In this document: positions 1-9,671 of the stretch, piece after piece | Numbering within the stretch: the first letter of the stretch is position 1 | Layout of the letters: each line of letters starts with the position of its first letter | DNA from: Sphingomonas sp. IC-11 | GTDB lineage: Bacteria; Pseudomonadota; Alphaproteobacteria; Sphingomonadales; Sphingomonadaceae | Length of the DNA: 64,000 nucleotides | Reading direction: 5' to 3' | NCBI RefSeq assembly: GCF_021043365.1 | Contig: NZ_JAJNDU010000002.1 | Coordinates: forward strand, 372,001 to 436,000 | Translations under genes and position numbers: made by a program | Notes under the pieces: generated by a model | Database searches by the model: none | Seen by the model: only the letters and a program-made list of their open reading frames with translations | What the model was told of the DNA's origin: nothing

Positions 1-791
1 AGGAAGCCGTAGGCGTGAACCACCTCCGTCAAACCATAGGACACGAAGGTGGCGGCCACCGCGATCAGGCCATCGCCGGTGGCCGCCAGCTTGGTTTCGG
101 CGGGGACGTGAAAGGTGAGCCAGCCAAAGGCCTTGCCGATCAGCCAGCCGGCACCCACGCCCACAGCGACCTCCCACACCACATTTTCCAGAACCCAGGT
201 CTTCGCCCAGGGCTGGCCAGTGGCGGCAAGGGTGCCGAGTACGATGGCGAGGTGCACGAATGGAAAGGCGAACCCGTCGTTAAGCCCGGCCTCTGACGTC
301 AGGCCGAAACGGACCTCGTCTTCGTCATTCGATTTGGGCGGACCGACCTGGACATCGGCGGCAAGCACCGGATCGGTCGGCGCCAGGCAGGCACCCAGCA
401 GCAGTGCCGCGATCCAGCCAAGGCCAAGCCACCAGGCACCCAGCAGGGTGATTGCGGCGATCCCCAAAGGCATGGTGATCGCGAGCAGCCGCCATGTCAC
501 GCCCCAGTGGCGCCAACGGAAGATCCGGTCCAACTTCAGGCCCGCCCCCATCAGCGCGATGATCACGACGAACTCGGTCAGCCGCTCCGTCACGTCCGGA
601 TAATCGAACGGCATCGGTTGCCATCGCACGGCGGGGAGCGAGAATATCGCCGCACCGATGCCGATGCAGATGATCGGCAAAGACAGCGGCAGCTTGCGCA
701 GCGCCATCGGCAACCATGCGACAAGAGCGATCAGCACCCCCGCCCCGGTCAGCCACAGGATGTACGGATCGGGGGTGGAGAATGAGGGCAT
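1..791 (-). CDS. Cation:proton antiporter (CPA1/NhaP-like), partial, C-terminus cut by window edge
   Basis: Reading the minus strand from an ATG at 791 gives 263 open codons with no stop before the window edge. The product is very hydrophobic, with at least six predicted membrane helices. It contains an acidic membrane motif LGACLAPTDPVLAADVQVGP near residues 130-150, matching the TDPV segment of CPA1 Na+/H+ antiporters, followed by a typical SEAGLNDGFAFP segment. The protein would exchange Na+ or K+ for H+ across the inner membrane. It is transcribed divergently from the small gene at 852. The family is clear; the ion preference is not, and the C-terminal half is outside the window. Confidence 0.85.
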   Translation of the reverse strand, partial: MPSFSTPDPYILWLTGAGVLIALVAWLPMALRKLPLSLPIICIGIGAAIFSLPAVRWQPMPFDYPDVTERLTEFVVIIALMGAGLKLDRIFRWRHWGVTWRLLAITMPLGIAAITLLGAWWLGLGWIAALLLGACLAPTDPVLAADVQVGPPKSNDEDEVRFGLTSEAGLNDGFAFPFVHLAIVLGTLAATGQPWAKTWVLENVVWEVAVGVGAGWLIGKAFGWLTFHVPAETKLAATGDGLIAVAATFVSYGLTEVVHAYGF

Positions 792-851
792 CCGCGGTGT
801 AACGCCTCAACACCGGATTGTTGCGGTGCGACGGCGTGCCCGGGGGGCGAG

Positions 852-1100
852 ATGGACCCGCTTCGGTCATGGACGGCGGGCGTGCACTCCTGTCGTGAGC
901 GCCAAGTCAGGGAAGGGCGGGCTTTGCGGACGAAACTGAGTTCCTGCCGCCGCAAGCTGCGCTTTGCCGAGGAAGCGAACGCGCTTGCCGCCGCGCAGAA
1001 GGCGGCCATCACGCTGCGCATCTATCGCTGCGATCGCTGCGGCCAGTTTCACCTGACGAGCCGGACCAAAGGGAAGTGGACGCCGCGACAGCCGGGGTGA
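852..1100 (+). CDS. Small Cys-pair (zinc-finger-like) protein of unknown function
   Basis: An 82-residue basic protein. The C-terminal half carries a Cys-Arg-Arg-Lys motif, an Ala/Glu-rich helix (residues about 38-52) and then YRCDRCGQFHLTSR. The CxxC with a nearby His looks like a compact zinc-binding fold. Short proteins with this Y-C-x-C-FHLTS tail occur in alphaproteobacteria, sometimes beside mobile elements. The ATG at 852 has a G-rich stretch just upstream, but the first 25 residues look poorly conserved and a downstream TTG or GTG could be the real start. The function is unknown. Confidence 0.5.
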   Translation: MDPLRSWTAGVHSCRERQVREGRALRTKLSSCRRKLRFAEEANALAAAQKAAITLRIYRCDRCGQFHLTSRTKGKWTPRQPG

Positions 1101-1130
1101 CCGCGGCCGTCAACCGCAGCGAACGGGCGG

Positions 1131-2621
1131 TTACGCCGCCCCTTCCACCGGTGCAGCGCCATGGGCGACGAGAATGCCGTCACATCCGGCAATCGCGCCG
1201 GTGCCCCGCCGTGTCCGCTTTGCCACGTAAAGCGCTTCGTCCGCGGCCTTCATCAGCGAGGGCCGATCAGCATGAGCCGCATCGCGGACGCAGGCACCGA
1301 TTGTTGCCGACACTGTGATCCCGGCGTGGGGATCGGCGCCTTCGCCATAGACAGTGTGGCGAAGGTCGGTGAGCAACTGCTCGATCCCCTCCGCCAGCCG
1401 TTCGGCCGCGTGGCTGCCGCGGAGCATCACCACGAATTCGTCGCCGCCAAGGCGAGCGGCCAGATAGTCACCGAGATAATCGGCAGCGCTGAGCTTGGCG
1501 GCCATGGCGCGAAGCACCTCGTCGCCAGTGGGATGGCCGAGACGATCGTTCACTTCCTTGAAGCGGTCGAGATCGATGATGGCGACGGCAAGGGCGGAGC
1601 CACAGGCAGGGGTAGTGACGAGTGCCTCGTCCAGCGTTCCGTTGAAGGCGCGGCGGCTGGCGAGGCCGGTCAACTCGTCAGTGAGCGCGAATTCCCGCAG
1701 CCTTCGCTCCACCTTGTAGCGTTCGGTGATGTCCTGCATCACGCCGATGATCGCCACCACGCGACGGTCGCGAACTTCGGCTTCGCCCATCAGCCGGATG
1801 CGACGAAGCATGCCCTTGGCATTGATGAGGTCGACCTCCAGATCCCAGGGCTGACCATTCACGGCGCAGGCAGCCAGCGCCTCCTGCACCCGCGCCCGGT
1901 CGGCCGGCGGATAATGGAGCAGTGCCTTCTCCAGCTCCGGCCTGCCGACGGGCGGCAGTTGATGGATCGCATAGGTCTGGGCCGACCAGTGCGTATCGTT
2001 GTTCGCGAGGTCGAGACGCCAGGAGCCGACACGCGCCATGCGTTCCGCCTGTTGCAGCAAGCGGTGGGCACGTTCGCTCTCGATCAGCGCCTGTTGCCGC
2101 GACAGGGCGAGCTTCAGGCTCTCGATCCGTTCACGGCGTGCTTCCAGAGTGCTTTCGATGACGCCGGCAAGACCCTGCAGCAGCGCAAGCTTTTCGGGGG
2201 TGAACGTCAGCAGGCGATCATCCGCGACGCACAGAGTGCCGATGGGCAGCTTGCGCGCATCAGGCGACGTGCCCTGGCGCAGCGGGACACCGGCGTAGGA
2301 GCGGATGTGCGGGGGGCCGGTGACCACCACGCTCGACACGAAGCGCGGATCCGCGAGCATGTCGGGAATGACGAGCATGTCGTCGGTCGCGACGACATAT
2401 TGGCAGATCGAGAATTCGCGCGGTGTTTCAGGTTCATCCAGGCCGCAGCGTGCCTTGAACCACTGGCGGTCCGCATCGACCAGCGACACAAAGGCCATGC
2501 GGGAGTCGAAGATGTGACGAGCCGCCTGGACGATCGCCTCAAACTCGGGCTCCGACGGCGTATCCAGCACCTCCAGCGAACGCAGCGCCGCGAGGCGTTC
2601 CTCTTCGTAAACCGGGAACAT
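1131..2621 (-). CDS. GAF-PAS-GGDEF putative diguanylate cyclase
   Basis: A 496-residue soluble signalling protein. It has an N-terminal GAF domain (about residues 20-165, with the ICQYVV and GVPLR segments typical of GAF sensors linked to GGDEF), a short helical linker, a PAS fold (about 190-300) and a C-terminal GGDEF domain with an intact GGDEF signature near residue 390. It should condense two GTP into cyclic di-GMP in response to a ligand bound by GAF or PAS. The allosteric RxxD inhibitory site that normally lies five residues before GGDEF is absent (LGDY instead), so product inhibition at that site is not expected. It lies just downstream of regA on the same strand. Confidence 0.9.
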   Translation of the reverse strand: MFPVYEEERLAALRSLEVLDTPSEPEFEAIVQAARHIFDSRMAFVSLVDADRQWFKARCGLDEPETPREFSICQYVVATDDMLVIPDMLADPRFVSSVVVTGPPHIRSYAGVPLRQGTSPDARKLPIGTLCVADDRLLTFTPEKLALLQGLAGVIESTLEARRERIESLKLALSRQQALIESERAHRLLQQAERMARVGSWRLDLANNDTHWSAQTYAIHQLPPVGRPELEKALLHYPPADRARVQEALAACAVNGQPWDLEVDLINAKGMLRRIRLMGEAEVRDRRVVAIIGVMQDITERYKVERRLREFALTDELTGLASRRAFNGTLDEALVTTPACGSALAVAIIDLDRFKEVNDRLGHPTGDEVLRAMAAKLSAADYLGDYLAARLGGDEFVVMLRGSHAAERLAEGIEQLLTDLRHTVYGEGADPHAGITVSATIGACVRDAAHADRPSLMKAADEALYVAKRTRRGTGAIAGCDGILVAHGAAPVEGAA

Positions 2622-2676
2622 GGCCGCTACTTAACCGGCCATGCATTAGATCCAGGTTAACACGGTCCGTCGTGCC

Positions 2677-3213
2677 TCAACGCAGCGGCTTTTTTTCCAG
2701 CTTCCGCGCAAGGGTGCGGCGGTGCATGCCGAGACGGCGGGCAGTTTCCGAGATGTTGAATCCGGTTTCGGCCAGCGTTTCGTTGATCCGTTCCCATTCG
2801 AGCGTTTTGATGGAGGTGCTGCGCCCTTCGATCGGCACATCGGCATTCCCCTCCGCCGCCTTGCTGAACGCGGCCTCGATGTCATCGGTATTGGAAGGCT
2901 TGGCCAGGTAGTGACAGGCGCCAAGCTTGATCGCCTCCACCGCCGTGGCGATGCTGGCGAAGCCGGTCAGCACCACAATCAGCATGGCGGGATCGAAGCC
3001 ATGCAGCCTTTCGACACAAGCGAGGCCCGACGCGTTGCCGAGCTTCAGATCGACGACCGCGAAGCCCGGCCGGGCCTCTTCCAGCACCGCCTCCATCTCA
3101 GCGGGACCATGCGCCAGCCAGACCCTATAGCCGCGTCGTTCAAACGACCGCTGAAGCGTGCGCGCGAACGTTTCGTCGTCCTCGACGATCAGGATCCGGC
3201 GTTCGGTGCTCAT
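2677..3213 (-). CDS. regA: Response regulator of the RegA/PrrA/ActR family
   Basis: A 178-residue response regulator. The receiver domain covers residues 1-125, with the acidic pair at residues 11-13, phospho-acceptor Asp55 (VVDLKLG), and Lys near residue 105 (LAKPS). A short C-terminal Fis-type helix-turn-helix, NISETARRLGMHRRTLARKL, is the near-invariant DNA-binding region of RegA/PrrA/ActR. The start at 3213 (MSTERR) was chosen because a longer reading would run into regB; as set, the two genes are separated by 31 nt. RegA proteins control respiration, photosynthesis and nitrogen genes in alphaproteobacteria. Here it probably regulates the adjoining terminal oxidase, which is inference from position. 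Confidence 0.9.
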   Translation of the reverse strand: MSTERRILIVEDDETFARTLQRSFERRGYRVWLAHGPAEMEAVLEEARPGFAVVDLKLGNASGLACVERLHGFDPAMLIVVLTGFASIATAVEAIKLGACHYLAKPSNTDDIEAAFSKAAEGNADVPIEGRSTSIKTLEWERINETLAETGFNISETARRLGMHRRTLARKLEKKPLR

Positions 3214-3244
3214 CGCTGTCTCCGGCAGGCTGTTGCGGTGAACC

Positions 3245-4552
3245 CTAGCGCCTTGATTTCGCCAGGGGGAGGACCAGCCGCACATCGGCACCCCCGCCAG
3301 GACGGTTCATCGCCTCCAGCCGCCCGCCCAGGCGGCGGGCGACGTTGCTGGCAAGGAACAGGCCGACACCGTGGCCAGCGCCCTTGCCCGAATGATAGAG
3401 CTTGCCGACCGACGCGAGCTGGCTTTCGGTGAACCCGCGCCCCCGATCGATCACCGAGATGGTGAGTTCGTCGGCATCGCAGGTGGCGACCAATGCCGCG
3501 CTGCCGGGCGACGCCTCGGTGGCGTTGTCGAGGAGGTTCCACACGGCCTGGCGCAGCGAGGGGCCGGCAACAACCGCCGCATCGCCCAAACCGTTCAGGT
3601 CGACGTCGAGAGGGCCACTGGCAAGCGTAGTGCGCCACTCCTCCACGATGTCATGAAGAAAGGCGCGAGCAGCGACGCTTTGCATCGCCTCGCCGCGTGG
3701 CTCGCCGGCGGAATGGAGAATGTCCGTGACGATCGCCTTGCAGCGCTCCACCTCCGCCTGCATCTCCGCCAACTCACCGGCGAGTTCGGGATCCTGTGCG
3801 ATTTTGGGCAAGCGCCGCCAATCGCTGAGGATCACCGCCAAGGAGGCGAGCGGCGTGCCGAGTTCATGCGCCGCGCCACTGGCAAACAGGCCGATGCGCA
3901 CGATCCCATCCTCTTCCGCCGCGCGCTGCCGCAGATCGGCCAGAAAGGCGTCGCGCGCGCGCAGGTTGCGGCTGATCCGGGTGACGAACATCGCCAGCAG
4001 CGTGCCGCTGAGCACGAAGCTGAGCCATGCGCCGAGCGCGTTGAGATCGCCAATGAGCGGCTCGATACTGGGGGGAAAATCAAGCGGACGGCTGTCGGCG
4101 GCGAGCCCGGCGTAACAAACGGTGGTGAGGACGACCAGCACCCAGACCGACCAGGTTTCCAGCAGGATCGCGCCAAGCACCACCTGGATCAGGTACAGCG
4201 ACACGAACGGGTTGGTGGCACCGCCGCTAAGCGACAATTGCGCCGTGAGGGAGCCGACGTCGAACAGGAGGCCGAGCATCAATTCGACGTTGGTGACGCG
4301 ATCCCGGCTGAGCAGCACGAAGCTTACGACGTTTGCGAAGACCTGAAGCGCGATCACCACCAGCATGGGGAACAGCGGCAGCTTCACCCCGAGAAGAAAG
4401 TGAACCACCAGGATCGTGATCAACTGGCCAGCGACCGCCATCCAGCGCAGCTGAAGCAGCTGGCGCATGTTTTCGGCGGCGGTGGAATCGCGCGATGAAC
4501 CGGCCTGCGCCACGGATCGACGCGTGAGCGCGAGAAGGGGCGAATCCATCAT
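3245..4552 (-). CDS. regB: Redox sensor histidine kinase of the RegB/PrrB/ActS family
   Basis: A 435-residue membrane kinase with about six helices in residues 35-195. Landmarks of RegB are present: the quinone-site motif GGATNPF at residues 110-116, the phospho-acceptor His229 in AAHELGTPLAS, and a cysteine in EVERCKAIV about 42 residues further on, equivalent to the redox-active Cys265 of Rhodobacter capsulatus RegB. The C-terminal ATPase domain has the N and G boxes. The start at 4552 gives a 4-nt ATGA overlap with surf1 upstream. It should report quinone pool and oxygen state to RegA. Its linkage to cyoABCD makes the oxidase the likely target. Confidence 0.92.
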   Translation of the reverse strand: MMDSPLLALTRRSVAQAGSSRDSTAAENMRQLLQLRWMAVAGQLITILVVHFLLGVKLPLFPMLVVIALQVFANVVSFVLLSRDRVTNVELMLGLLFDVGSLTAQLSLSGGATNPFVSLYLIQVVLGAILLETWSVWVLVVLTTVCYAGLAADSRPLDFPPSIEPLIGDLNALGAWLSFVLSGTLLAMFVTRISRNLRARDAFLADLRQRAAEEDGIVRIGLFASGAAHELGTPLASLAVILSDWRRLPKIAQDPELAGELAEMQAEVERCKAIVTDILHSAGEPRGEAMQSVAARAFLHDIVEEWRTTLASGPLDVDLNGLGDAAVVAGPSLRQAVWNLLDNATEASPGSAALVATCDADELTISVIDRGRGFTESQLASVGKLYHSGKGAGHGVGLFLASNVARRLGGRLEAMNRPGGGADVRLVLPLAKSRR

Positions 4553-5271
4553 CGCCTTTTGCGGCCCGAGCGCATCACCATCACGCTGCCTCCAACGCTG
4601 AGCAGTGCCAGCGCGAACCATGTAATGGCGTAGGACAGGTGATTGTTGCGGAACGCGATCACGGTCAGCCCGCCGATCGGGAAACCACCCGGGTTAGCCG
4701 TGCTGTCGGCATCGATGAAGAACGGCACGATCGGGCCAAGGTCGCGCGCCCGGGCGATGGCGGCAACGTCGCGGGAGAACCAGCGATCCGCGGCCGGATC
4801 GTTGCTGCGCAGAAAGGCGCCGCCCGGCTCCGACGTGCGCAGCAGTCCGGTGATGGTGACCCGCCCGGCGAGCTGGGCAGCGCTTCGGCTGGCGGGATCG
4901 CGGCGCTCATTGGGTACGAAGCCCCGGTTGACCAGGATCAGCGGGTGGCCTGTCGCGCGCCGGAAGGCCGGTTCCGGATCCGACAGGCGCATGGGGGTCA
5001 ACACCCACCAGCCCGCGCCGTGCACGGTGACAGCCTGAACCAGAGTCTCGCGATCGTGAAGAAAGCGGCCGGTGATACGCACCCGCCGGTACGCCAGATC
5101 ACCGCCCCATTGGGACGGCGGGGGCAGGGGAGACGGGGCGGCGTGAACCCGCGTCTCCACCTTTTCAATCAGATCGAGCTTCCAGGCACGGCGCTCGACC
5201 TGCCAGAACCCAAGTGCCGTGAACAGCGCCGCCAGCGTCAGGCAGACGCCGACGAACGCATAACGCCGCAT
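4549..5271 (-). CDS. SURF1 family oxidase assembly protein
   Basis: A 240-residue protein with an N-terminal helix (residues 8-25, followed by LGFWQVERRAWK, the SURF1 N-terminal signature) and a C-terminal helix ending in Arg/Lys. The central region carries the conserved ILVNRGFVP segment. SURF1 proteins help insert heme into heme-copper oxidases; versions encoded next to cyo serve the quinol oxidase. The ATG at 5271 shares one base with the cyoD stop codon, supporting translational coupling. It is an integral inner-membrane protein. Confidence 0.9.
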   Translation of the reverse strand: MRRYAFVGVCLTLAALFTALGFWQVERRAWKLDLIEKVETRVHAAPSPLPPPSQWGGDLAYRRVRITGRFLHDRETLVQAVTVHGAGWWVLTPMRLSDPEPAFRRATGHPLILVNRGFVPNERRDPASRSAAQLAGRVTITGLLRTSEPGGAFLRSNDPAADRWFSRDVAAIARARDLGPIVPFFIDADSTANPGGFPIGGLTVIAFRNNHLSYAITWFALALLSVGGSVMVMRSGRKRR

Positions 5272-5684
5272 CACATGCCCATGCCGTCCATCGGCATCAT
5301 GTTGCTGTTCAGGTGGAACATGATCCACAGCGAACCCGCAATCACGATCGCGATGATGATCACGGTGAAGATGAAGGCGAGCAACGTCCAGCCGCCCTCC
5401 GCACGCGGATTGAGATGCAGGAAGAAGAAGGTGTGGACGATGATCTGCACGAAGGCGAGGGCGACGACGATAATGGCGGTCGCCTGCACGCTGGCCAGCG
5501 CGCCCGTCATCACCAGCCAGAACGGCACTGCCGTCAGCACCGCCGACAGCAGAAAGCCAATAACATAGCCGCGTCGCGAGCCGTGGCCGTGGCCGCCATC
5601 AGCCGGCGGCGCGTCATGGCCGTGGTGGTCGTGACCGTGATGGCCGTGATCGTGCGTATTGGCGCGGGGGTGGGAGGCGCTCAT
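5271..5684 (-). CDS. cyoD: Cytochrome o ubiquinol oxidase subunit IV (CyoD)
   Basis: A 137-residue protein with three membrane helices matching CyoD/CtaF, including [19 protein letters not shown]. Before helix 1 lies a strongly histidine-rich tail (residues about 10-40, many HDHGHH-type repeats), which is unusual for the family and could bind copper or another metal. The conserved third helix ends in a Met-rich tail (MMPMDGMGM). The start at 5684 overlaps the cyoC stop by 4 nt. The subunit supports assembly of the copper-binding catalytic core. Confidence 0.92.
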   Translation of the reverse strand: MSASHPRANTHDHGHHGHDHHGHDAPPADGGHGHGSRRGYVIGFLLSAVLTAVPFWLVMTGALASVQATAIIVVALAFVQIIVHTFFFLHLNPRAEGGWTLLAFIFTVIIIAIVIAGSLWIMFHLNSNMMPMDGMGM

Positions 5685-6340
5685 CGCAGGACTCCGAGCA
5701 GGTAAACGAAGGTGAAGACGCCGATCCAGACGACGTCGAGCAAGTGCCAGAACATGCTGAGGCACATCAGGCGGCGGCGGTTTTCCATGATCAGACCGCG
5801 CTGACCCAGCTGGACCAGCATCACCACGATCCAGATCAGGCCGCTGAACACATGGAGGCCGTGCGTGCCGACCAAGGTGAAGAAGCCGGACAGGAAGGCG
5901 CTGCGCATGGGCGTGGCGCCTTCATGGATCAGCTCGGCAAACTCGTAGAGTTCGATGCCGATGAACGCGGCGCCGAACAGGCCGGTGATGGCAAGCCACA
6001 ACTGAGTGCCACGGACGTTGCCTTGCTCCATCGCGATCATCGCCATGCCGCAGGTGATCGAGGAGATCAGCAGCATCGCCGTGTTCAGCGCGACCAGCGA
6101 CAGATCGAAAATCTGTGCCGGGGCAGGGCCGCCAGCATAGCTGGTGCTGAGCACGCCGTACGTGGCGAACAGCGTGGCGAAGATGAGCGCGTCGCTCATC
6201 AGGTAGATCCAGAAGCCCAGCATCGTACCGCCGGAGCTGTGATCGTGATGATCAGCCTCCGTCTGGTAGAAGATGGGCGGGGCGGCATCCGCCCCGGCCG
6301 TCCGGTTCGCTTCCTCCACGGTGGGGGAATGGGTCGTCAT
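5681..6340 (-). CDS. cyoC: Cytochrome o ubiquinol oxidase subunit III (CyoC)
   Basis: A 219-residue five-helix protein of the heme-copper oxidase subunit III family, with the typical [21 protein letters not shown] start of helix 1 and [13 protein letters not shown]. The start ATG at 6340 lies one base from the cyoB stop. It associates with CyoB and stabilises the catalytic core in the inner membrane. Its C-terminus overlaps cyoD by 4 nt. Confidence 0.95.
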   Translation of the reverse strand: MTTHSPTVEEANRTAGADAAPPIFYQTEADHHDHSSGGTMLGFWIYLMSDALIFATLFATYGVLSTSYAGGPAPAQIFDLSLVALNTAMLLISSITCGMAMIAMEQGNVRGTQLWLAITGLFGAAFIGIELYEFAELIHEGATPMRSAFLSGFFTLVGTHGLHVFSGLIWIVVMLVQLGQRGLIMENRRRLMCLSMFWHLLDVVWIGVFTFVYLLGVLR

Positions 6341-6341
6341 G

Positions 6342-8330
6342 TCAGGCTCCCGCCAGCGCGTGCTTGCGTTCGTTCTCGGCCACTTCCTCGGCCGGGATGT
6401 GATAATCGCGGTTGTAGTTGAAGGTGTGCGCGATGCCGTAGCCGATCATGGCGACAAAGCTCACCGCCGCCAGCCACCACATGTACCAGACCATGGCGAA
6501 GCCGAGCACGGTGGCGAGCGCGGACAGGATCACGCCTGCACCGGTGTTGCGCGGCATGTGGATCGGCATGAAGCCGCTCTTCGGGCGCTGGTGGCCACGC
6601 TCCTTCATGTCGTGCCACGCATCGAGATCGTGCACGACGGGCGTGAAGGCGAAGTTGTACGCCGGCGGGGGCGAGCTGGTCGCCCATTCCAGGGTACGGC
6701 CGTTCCACGGATCGTCACCGACGCGAAGCTTGTCACGGTTGATGATGCTGACCGCGATCTGGATGACGAAGGCAGCAATACCGATCGCGATGATCGCAAC
6801 GCCGATCGCGGCGATGACGAACAACGGCTGCAAGGTCGCGTCGTCGAGGTGGCGCAGGCGACGGGTGACGCCCATCAGGCCAGCGACGTACATCGGCGTC
6901 CAGGCGACCCAATAGCCGATGACCCAGCCCCAGAAGTGGATCTTGCCCCAGAACGGATCGAGCTTGAACCCAAAGGCCTTGGGCCACCAGTAATCAATGC
7001 CGGCAAACAGGCCGAACACGACGCCGCCGATGATCACGTTATGGAAGTGCGCGACCAGGAACAGCGAGTTGTGCAGCACGAAGTCGGCCGGCGGGATCGC
7101 GAGCATCACGCCGGTCATACCGCCCACCACGAAGGTGAGCATGAACGCGACGACCCACTGCATCGGCAGCTCGAACCGGATCTGGCCACGGTACATGGTG
7201 AACAGCCAGTTGAAGATCTTCGCACCCGTCGGGATGGAGATGACCATCGTCGCGATGCCGAAGAAGCTGTTGACGCTGGCGCCCGAGCCCATGGTGAAGA
7301 AGTGGTGCAGCCACACCAGGTAGCTCAGGATCGTGATGACGACCGTGGCATAGACCATCGACGAATAGCCGAAGAGCCGCTTGCCCGTGAAGGTCGAGGT
7401 GACTTCCGAATAGATGCCGAAGATCGGCAGGATGAGGACGTATACCTCTGGGTGGCCCCAGATCCACACCAAGTTCCAATACATCATCGGGTTGCCGCCG
7501 AGATCATTGGTGAAGAAGTTGGTGCCGACGTAGCGATCCAGCATCAGCATCGCGAAGGCGGCGGTGAGGACCGGGAAGATGGCGATAACCAGCACGTTGC
7601 TGCACAGCGCCGTCCAGCAGAACACCGGAAGCTTCATCATCGTCATGCCGGGCGCACGCATCTTGATGATCGTGACCACCATGTTGATGCCCGAGAGGGT
7701 GGTACCGATGCCGGCGATCTGAAGCGCCCAGAGATAATAATCCGGCCCGGTATCCGGGCTGTTCTGGAGGTTGGCGACCGGCACGTAATTCAGCCAGCCG
7801 CCGCGGCTGAACTCACCGACGAACAGCGACACCATGACGAGCGCTGCGCCCGCCGCCGTCAGCCAGAAGCTGAAGTTGTTGAGGAACGGAAAGGCGACGT
7901 CGCGGGCGCCGATCTGCAACGGCATCACATAGTTGATGATGCCCACCACCAGCGGGATCGCGACGAAAAAGATCATGATCGTACCGTGGGCGGTGAAGAT
8001 CTGATCATAATGATGCGCGTTCAGATAGCCTTCGTTCGCGCCGAACGACATGGCTTGCTGCAGGCGCATCATGATGGCGTCGGCAAAGCCGCGCAGCAGC
8101 ATGATGATGCCCAGGATCATGTACATGATCCCGATCTTCTTGTGGTCCACGCTGGTGAACCACTCGGTCCACAGATAGCCCCACAGCTTGTACTTGGTCA
8201 CCGCACCGACGATGCCGAGGCCAAGCAGGACGACGACACCGAAGGTCACGAGCAGAATTGGCTCATGGATCGGGAAGGATTCTAGACTGAGACGACCGCA
8301 TATCGTCTTCAGGACGGATTCGTTGAACAT
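6342..8330 (-). CDS. cyoB: Cytochrome o ubiquinol oxidase subunit I (CyoB)
   Basis: A 662-residue catalytic subunit with about 15 membrane helices. Motifs of the binuclear centre are intact: WIWGHPEVY (Cu_B histidine and cross-linked tyrosine), HHFFTMG (two Cu_B histidines) and [11 protein letters not shown] (heme o3 and heme b ligands). The length equals E. coli CyoB (663). It reduces O2 to water with electrons from ubiquinol and pumps protons. It lies between cyoA (17-nt gap) and cyoC (1-nt gap). Confidence 0.97.
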   Translation of the reverse strand: MFNESVLKTICGRLSLESFPIHEPILLVTFGVVVLLGLGIVGAVTKYKLWGYLWTEWFTSVDHKKIGIMYMILGIIMLLRGFADAIMMRLQQAMSFGANEGYLNAHHYDQIFTAHGTIMIFFVAIPLVVGIINYVMPLQIGARDVAFPFLNNFSFWLTAAGAALVMVSLFVGEFSRGGWLNYVPVANLQNSPDTGPDYYLWALQIAGIGTTLSGINMVVTIIKMRAPGMTMMKLPVFCWTALCSNVLVIAIFPVLTAAFAMLMLDRYVGTNFFTNDLGGNPMMYWNLVWIWGHPEVYVLILPIFGIYSEVTSTFTGKRLFGYSSMVYATVVITILSYLVWLHHFFTMGSGASVNSFFGIATMVISIPTGAKIFNWLFTMYRGQIRFELPMQWVVAFMLTFVVGGMTGVMLAIPPADFVLHNSLFLVAHFHNVIIGGVVFGLFAGIDYWWPKAFGFKLDPFWGKIHFWGWVIGYWVAWTPMYVAGLMGVTRRLRHLDDATLQPLFVIAAIGVAIIAIGIAAFVIQIAVSIINRDKLRVGDDPWNGRTLEWATSSPPPAYNFAFTPVVHDLDAWHDMKERGHQRPKSGFMPIHMPRNTGAGVILSALATVLGFAMVWYMWWLAAVSFVAMIGYGIAHTFNYNRDYHIPAEEVAENERKHALAGA

Positions 8331-8347
8331 CGAGGGGCTCCGGCGGC

Positions 8348-9520
8348 TCAGCCGCGCGCCGCGCGGGCATGACCCGTCGCGGATGGCAGGGAGAGGAAGG
8401 TGAGGTCGCGGTTACGCGGCGAGTCAGGGTCGGTCGTGCCTGGCGTACCGGGCTGGCGCGGCTTGGAGTTGTGCGGCACGGGCGTGATCTCGTCCGTGTC
8501 CTTCATCAGCCCGCCCTCCGGCTTTTCGCGCGGCAGCGACTGGCGGCCGGACGGCATGCCTTCGCCGGCCTTCATCGGATGCGGCTTGCCGCCACCACCC
8601 GCCGCATGGTCGCGGGCCATGATCTCGCTCATGCACGGCGTGCCCGGGGTGACGCAGCGCTCATATGCGCGCTGGAAGAGGCTCGGATCGACACTGGCGA
8701 AGTGCATGACCGGCACCTTCTCGCTGGGCTTTTCCAGCTTCAGATAGTTGGCGGTATCCAGAGTCGCGCCGCGGCCCTTCACCTCGCCCACCCAGCGCGC
8801 GAAGCCGGCATCGTCCAGCCCGCGCAGACGGAAGCGCATGTAGGAGAAGCCGGCGCCGCTGTAATTGGCGGACATGCCTTCGAAATCGCCAGGACGGTTG
8901 AGCACGGCGTGCAGCGTGCTGCGCATCCCAGGCATGGTGTAGATCATGCCCGCCAGCGTCGGCGCGTAAAAGGTGTTCATCATGTTGCTGGACGTCATGT
9001 CGAAGCGGACCTGCCGATCGACCGGGAGCGCCAGCTCGTTCACCGTGGCGATGCCGAGTTCGGGATAGATGAACAGCCACTTCCAATCGAGCGACACCAC
9101 CTGGACCAGCAGCGGCTTCTGCTTCGGATCGACCGGCTTCGTCGCGGAAATGCGATTCAGCGGGCGGAACGGATCGAGCAGGTGCGTGCTCGACCAGGTC
9201 AGCGCGCCAAGCGCGATGATGATCAGCAGCGGCGCGGACCAGATGACGAGTTCCAGCGACGTCGAGTGATCGAAGTGCGGATCGTAGGTCGCATCCTTGT
9301 TACCCGCGCGATACCGCCAGGCAAAGACGACCGTCAGGATCATCACCGGAACGATGATGAGCAGCATCAGCGCCACCGACGCGTAGATCAGGTTGCGCTG
9401 CTGAAGTGCGATATCGCCTGCCGGATCGAGCACGGCGCCCTGGCAACCGGCAACGAACAGCAGGAGCGGAATCAAAGCCGCACGGGCAAGCCGTGCCAGC
9501 GGGGCGGGATGGTCGGGCAT
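8348..9520 (-). CDS. cyoA: Cytochrome o ubiquinol oxidase subunit II (CyoA)
   Basis: A 390-residue protein. It has a lipoprotein signal peptide ending in a lipobox (LLLFVAGC, Cys at about residue 24), two membrane helices, and a periplasmic cupredoxin domain lacking the CuA ligands, as expected for a quinol oxidase. The last 85 residues form a Pro/Gly-rich, low-complexity tail that makes it longer than E. coli CyoA (315). The start at 9520 (MPDHPAP) was chosen so that the signal peptide is N-terminal; a longer open frame exists upstream but would bury it. It is the first gene of the cyo operon. Confidence 0.93.
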   Translation of the reverse strand: MPDHPAPLARLARAALIPLLLFVAGCQGAVLDPAGDIALQQRNLIYASVALMLLIIVPVMILTVVFAWRYRAGNKDATYDPHFDHSTSLELVIWSAPLLIIIALGALTWSSTHLLDPFRPLNRISATKPVDPKQKPLLVQVVSLDWKWLFIYPELGIATVNELALPVDRQVRFDMTSSNMMNTFYAPTLAGMIYTMPGMRSTLHAVLNRPGDFEGMSANYSGAGFSYMRFRLRGLDDAGFARWVGEVKGRGATLDTANYLKLEKPSEKVPVMHFASVDPSLFQRAYERCVTPGTPCMSEIMARDHAAGGGGKPHPMKAGEGMPSGRQSLPREKPEGGLMKDTDEITPVPHNSKPRQPGTPGTTDPDSPRNRDLTFLSLPSATGHARAARG

Positions 9521-9556
9521 ATGATGCGCTCCTAGGCCGAGTCCGCGGGGCGCTAC

Positions 9557-9575
9557 ATTGGACAATTTGTCCAAT
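9557..9575. promoter_or_regulatory. Perfect 19-bp palindrome between cyoA and the divergent transporter (candidate operator)
   Basis: The sequence attggacaatttgtccaat reads as two 9-bp arms around one central base, with every arm base matching. It lies 37 bp upstream of the cyoA start and 96 bp upstream of the transporter start, in a divergent promoter region. This size and symmetry suit a dimeric repressor such as a TetR- or GntR-type protein. No cognate regulator gene is adjacent, so the binding protein is unknown. Confidence 0.6.
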
Positions 9576-9671
9576 CCCGTCACTAGCGTGCCTCCGGCAC
9601 AGGCGTGTATTGATGAACCCCGACGCGGGCCAACCATTATTGCACGGCGGATTGCCGCGGGAGCATGACGA

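Noticed and set aside
6273..8285. A 670-codon open frame on the plus strand opposite cyoB
   Set aside because: The minus strand encodes cyoB with all catalytic motifs. The plus-strand product is His/Arg/Asp-rich with no domain.
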